Below, in pieces: positions 61,784-64,000 of a DNA stretch of 64,000 nt. The position numbers were made by a program, and so were the translations under genes. The notes beneath the pieces were generated by a model. The model was not told the origin of the DNA. It saw only the letters and a list, made by a program, of their open reading frames with translations, and made no database searches. How positions within the stretch are numbered: position 1 is the stretch's first letter; each line of letters starts with the position of its first letter. Source of the DNA: Pseudonocardia halophobica (GTDB lineage Bacteria > Actinomycetota > Actinomycetes > Mycobacteriales > Pseudonocardiaceae); the NCBI RefSeq assembly GCF_027922425.1, contig NZ_BSFQ01000038.1:1-64000 (forward strand). The letters are read 5' to 3'.

Positions 61784-63178
61784 ATGACGAGCACGGCACG
61801 GTACGACGTCGAGGCGCTGCGGGCCCGGATGGGCGGGGCCGTCCTGCTGCCCGGGGACGACGGGTACGACGAGGCCCGGTCGGTGTGGAACGGTGAGATC
61901 GACAAGCGGCCCGCGGTGATCGCGCGCTGCACCGGCCCCGACGACGTCGCCGCGGCGCTCCGGTACGCCCGCGAGGAGGGCCTCGAGGTGGCCGTGCGCG
62001 GGGGCGGGCACGGGTACTGGGGCGCGGCCGTGCCCGAGCGCGGGCTGATGATCGACCTCAGCCCGCTCGACTCCGTGGTCGTCGATCCGCAGGCCCGGCG
62101 GGCCCGCTGCGGCGGGGGCGCGAAGCTGGCGCAGCTCGACGCCGCCACCCAGGCCCACGGCCTCGCGACGCCCGCCGGGACGGTGAGCCACACCGGCGTC
62201 GGCGGGCTCACGCTCGGCGGCGGATTCGGGTGGCTGTCCCGGCTGCACGGCCTCTCGATCGACAACCTCGAGTCGGCCGAGATCGTCCTGGCCGACGGAC
62301 AGTGCGTGCGGGCGAGCGCGACCGAGCACCCGGACCTGTTCTGGGCGATCCGCGGGGGCGGCGGCAACTTCGGCGTGGTGACCGAGTTCGAGTTCCGGCT
62401 GCACCCGGTCGGGCCGATGGTCCACCTGGGCCTGCTGTTCGTGGAGCAGGAGCGGGCGGCGCACGCCCTGCGCGCGGCACGGGACTGGTTCGACGGGGTG
62501 CCGGAGGGGATCAGCCCGGCGGTCGCGTGCATCGCGGCCCCGCCGACGCCGATCGTCCCGCAGGAGCACCACTTCCGGCGCGGCGTCGGCGTGATCGTCG
62601 TCGGCTTCGGCGGCGCGGAGGAACACGCGGCCGCGGTCGTACCGCTGCGGGAGGCGCTCGACCCGCTGTTCGAGGTGCTGACGCCCATCCCGTACGTCGG
62701 GCTGCAGCAGATGCTCGACGAGGCCCAGCCCTGGGGGATCCGCGCGTACACGAAGGGCCTCTACCTCGACGCGATGCCGGACGAGGTCGTCGACACCCTG
62801 GCCGAGCGGCTGCCCGGCATGACGTCGCCGCTGTCCGAGGTGCTGATCTTCCCGTTCGGCGGTGGGTACGCCGAGGTCGGCGACGACGACACGGCGTTCG
62901 GCGGCAGCCGAAGCCTCCGGTACGTCGTCGCGATCGATGCGATCGCGCCGGACCCCGAGACCATGGCGATCGAGCGCGCCTGGGTGCGCGACACCTGGGA
63001 CGCCCTGCGTCCCGCCGCCGTCGGCTCGGGCTCCTACGTGAACCTCATGGCGGAGACCCCGGAGGACGCCCTCCGCTCGGCCTACGGCGCGCGGAAGTTC
63101 GAGCGGCTCGCGCAGATCAAGGCGAAGTACGACCCGGGCAACGTCTTCCACGTCAACGCGAACATCAAGCCTGCCTGA
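61784..63178 (+). CDS. FAD-linked oxidase, berberine-bridge type
   Basis: A 464-residue flavoprotein of the FAD_binding_4/BBE family that oxidises alcohols, sugars or alkaloid-like substrates with O2. FAD loop GGGHGYWG carries the His normally bonded to FAD; the second covalent anchor Cys of bicovalent members is absent (SHTGVGGLTLGGGFGWL has no Cys). IRGGGGNFGVVTEFEF is the FAD pyrophosphate segment, and the C-terminal BBE tail ends YDPGNVFHVNANIKP. No signal peptide. ATG 61784 is preceded by GAGGAGG. A close paralogue follows. The substrate is unknown. Confidence 0.9.
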   Translation: MTSTARYDVEALRARMGGAVLLPGDDGYDEARSVWNGEIDKRPAVIARCTGPDDVAAALRYAREEGLEVAVRGGGHGYWGAAVPERGLMIDLSPLDSVVVDPQARRARCGGGAKLAQLDAATQAHGLATPAGTVSHTGVGGLTLGGGFGWLSRLHGLSIDNLESAEIVLADGQCVRASATEHPDLFWAIRGGGGNFGVVTEFEFRLHPVGPMVHLGLLFVEQERAAHALRAARDWFDGVPEGISPAVACIAAPPTPIVPQEHHFRRGVGVIVVGFGGAEEHAAAVVPLREALDPLFEVLTPIPYVGLQQMLDEAQPWGIRAYTKGLYLDAMPDEVVDTLAERLPGMTSPLSEVLIFPFGGGYAEVGDDDTAFGGSRSLRYVVAIDAIAPDPETMAIERAWVRDTWDALRPAAVGSGSYVNLMAETPEDALRSAYGARKFERLAQIKAKYDPGNVFHVNANIKPA

Positions 63179-63185
63179 CCCGCGC

Positions 63186-63216
63186 GGACGGCGCCCTTCT
63201 CCGAGGGGCGCCGTCC
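63186..63216 (+). terminator. Terminator between the two FAD oxidase genes
   Basis: GGACGGCGCCC (63186-63196) pairs perfectly with GGGCGCCGTCC (63206-63216), 7 bp past the stop of the first oxidase. The second gene therefore probably has its own promoter. Confidence 0.75.
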
Positions 63217-63291
63217 CCGGGGCAGGAAGTACGTACAGCCCGAGCGGTGACCGGCATCGCACACTCGACCGTCGGCTTCGAGGAGGGTGAG

Positions 63292-64000
63292 ATGACCAGC
63301 ACGGCCAGGTTCGACGTGGATGCCCTGCGAGCCCGGATCGCGGGCGCAGCCCTGCTACCGGGCGAGGCCGGGTACGACGACGCCAGATCGCTCTGGAACG
63401 GCGAGATCGACCGTCGGCCCGCAGTGATCGTGCAGTGCCGCACCGCGGCCGACGTCGCGGCCGCCGTCGAGCTGGCTCGGGAGGAGGGCCTGGAGCTCGC
63501 CGTCCGCGGCGGGGCGCACGGCGTCGCGGGCCGGGCGATCTGCGACGACGGCCTGATGATCGATCTGTCGACGATGAAGTCGATCTCCGTGGACTCCGCG
63601 CGGCGCCGCGCGGTCGTTCAGCCCGGGGTGTCGCTCGCCGAGCTCGATGCCGCGACACAGGAACACGGCCTGGCCGTGCCCGCCGGGACCGTCAGTCACA
63701 CGGGCATCGCCGGCCTGACCCTCGGCGGCGGCATGGGCTATCTGACCGGGCTGTACGGGCTGACGATCGACAACCTGCTCCGCGCCGAGGTGGTGCTGGC
63801 CGACGGCAGCATCGTCACCGCCTCCGCCGACGAGCACCCGGACCTGTTCTGGGCGCTGCGGGGCGGTGGCGGGAACTTCGGCGTGGTCACCTCGTTCGAG
63901 TTCCGGTTGCATCCGGTGGGCCCGGAGGTGCAGTTCGCGCTGCTGTTCTGGCACCACGACGCCGGCATCGCACCGGTGCGGGCCTGCCGGGACGTCGTGT
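63292..64000 (+). CDS. FAD-linked oxidase, second paralogue (cut by the window end)
   Basis: The first 236 residues of a second FAD_binding_4 oxidase. MTSTARFDVDALRAR matches the start of the first copy (MTSTARYDVEALRAR), the FAD loop is GGAHGVAG with the His kept, and LRGGGGNFGVVTSFEF follows. GAGGAGGGTGAG precedes ATG 63292. A tandem duplication with divergence is evident: the substrate-binding half is past the edge. Confidence 0.92.
   Translation, partial: MTSTARFDVDALRARIAGAALLPGEAGYDDARSLWNGEIDRRPAVIVQCRTAADVAAAVELAREEGLELAVRGGAHGVAGRAICDDGLMIDLSTMKSISVDSARRRAVVQPGVSLAELDAATQEHGLAVPAGTVSHTGIAGLTLGGGMGYLTGLYGLTIDNLLRAEVVLADGSIVTASADEHPDLFWALRGGGGNFGVVTSFEFRLHPVGPEVQFALLFWHHDAGIAPVRACRDVV

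Overview
The window is chromosomal DNA of a very GC-rich actinobacterium. Codon third positions are almost all G or C, GTG and TTG starts are common, and mycobacteria/Pseudonocardiaceae-type genes are present: an HbhA-like protein next to an XRE regulator and a DUF2516 protein, a mycofactocin-type regulator with two mycofactocin-type dehydrogenases, and a lon gene preceded by a SigR-like promoter. A Pseudonocardia-like organism fits best; this is inference from gene content, not from a marker gene. High GC gives long open frames on the antisense strand of most genes, and I discounted these.

Layout. 1-8.3 kb: tail of an unidentified (possibly transposase) gene, an RraA-like protein behind an inverted-repeat operator, a 2-keto-4-pentenoate hydratase-like enzyme, malQ, an acidic membrane-anchored protein coupled to a monoacylglycerol lipase, a second hydrolase and an acetoacetate-decarboxylase-like protein. 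8.4-13.9 kb: one 1,815-residue protein that joins a hybrid histidine kinase to a full phosphatase/anti-sigma kinase/STAS partner-switching set. 14-15.7 kb: a Cys-Cys leader peptide, cysteine dioxygenase and rhodanese (sulfur catabolism), then an RHH/Doc toxin-antitoxin pair. 15.7-30.1 kb: acyl-CoA ligase and acyl-CoA dehydrogenase, HrpA helicase, a serine hydrolase, an M20 amidohydrolase, a DUF72 protein, an MFS exporter, another acyl-CoA ligase and a 3Fe-4S ferredoxin. 30.1-34.1 kb: a secreted protein, a lipoprotein class F sortase, a double-excalibur secreted protein and a PrpE-type ligase. 34.3-37.8 kb: SGNH hydrolase, CopZ/CsoR copper response with its operator, and a Glu-Asp-Phe tRNA cluster. 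37.8-44.3 kb: a decayed FUSC-type exporter, LacI and DeoR regulators ahead of a sugar porter, and a GT39-type glycosyltransferase. 44.5-48.8 kb: a small secreted protein, a SnoaL-tailed ECF sigma factor, two coupled mycofactocin-type SDRs and a divergent MftR. 48.8-49.7 kb is gene-free and packed with repeats. 49.8-64 kb: a secreted Pro/Ala repeat protein, a fatty-acid desaturase, CspA, an epimerase, a Prim-Pol-like protein, DUF445, two CrcB fluoride channels, the HbhA locus, YbaK, Lon and two tandem FAD-linked oxidases, the second cut by the window end.

Features that the gene list does not explain: (i) five palindromes of exactly 40 nt with GTGAGTG...CACTCAC ends at gene 3' ends, several supplying stop codons; (ii) a leader peptide with tandem Cys codons before cysteine dioxygenase; (iii) a 13-mer shared between a terminator-like hairpin near 0.85 kb and a 22-bp tandem array after mftR; (iv) diverged repeats of about 240 bp at 49.06-49.67 kb; (v) the all-in-one sensor/partner-switch protein. 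No CRISPR array, rRNA, prophage or intact insertion sequence was seen.
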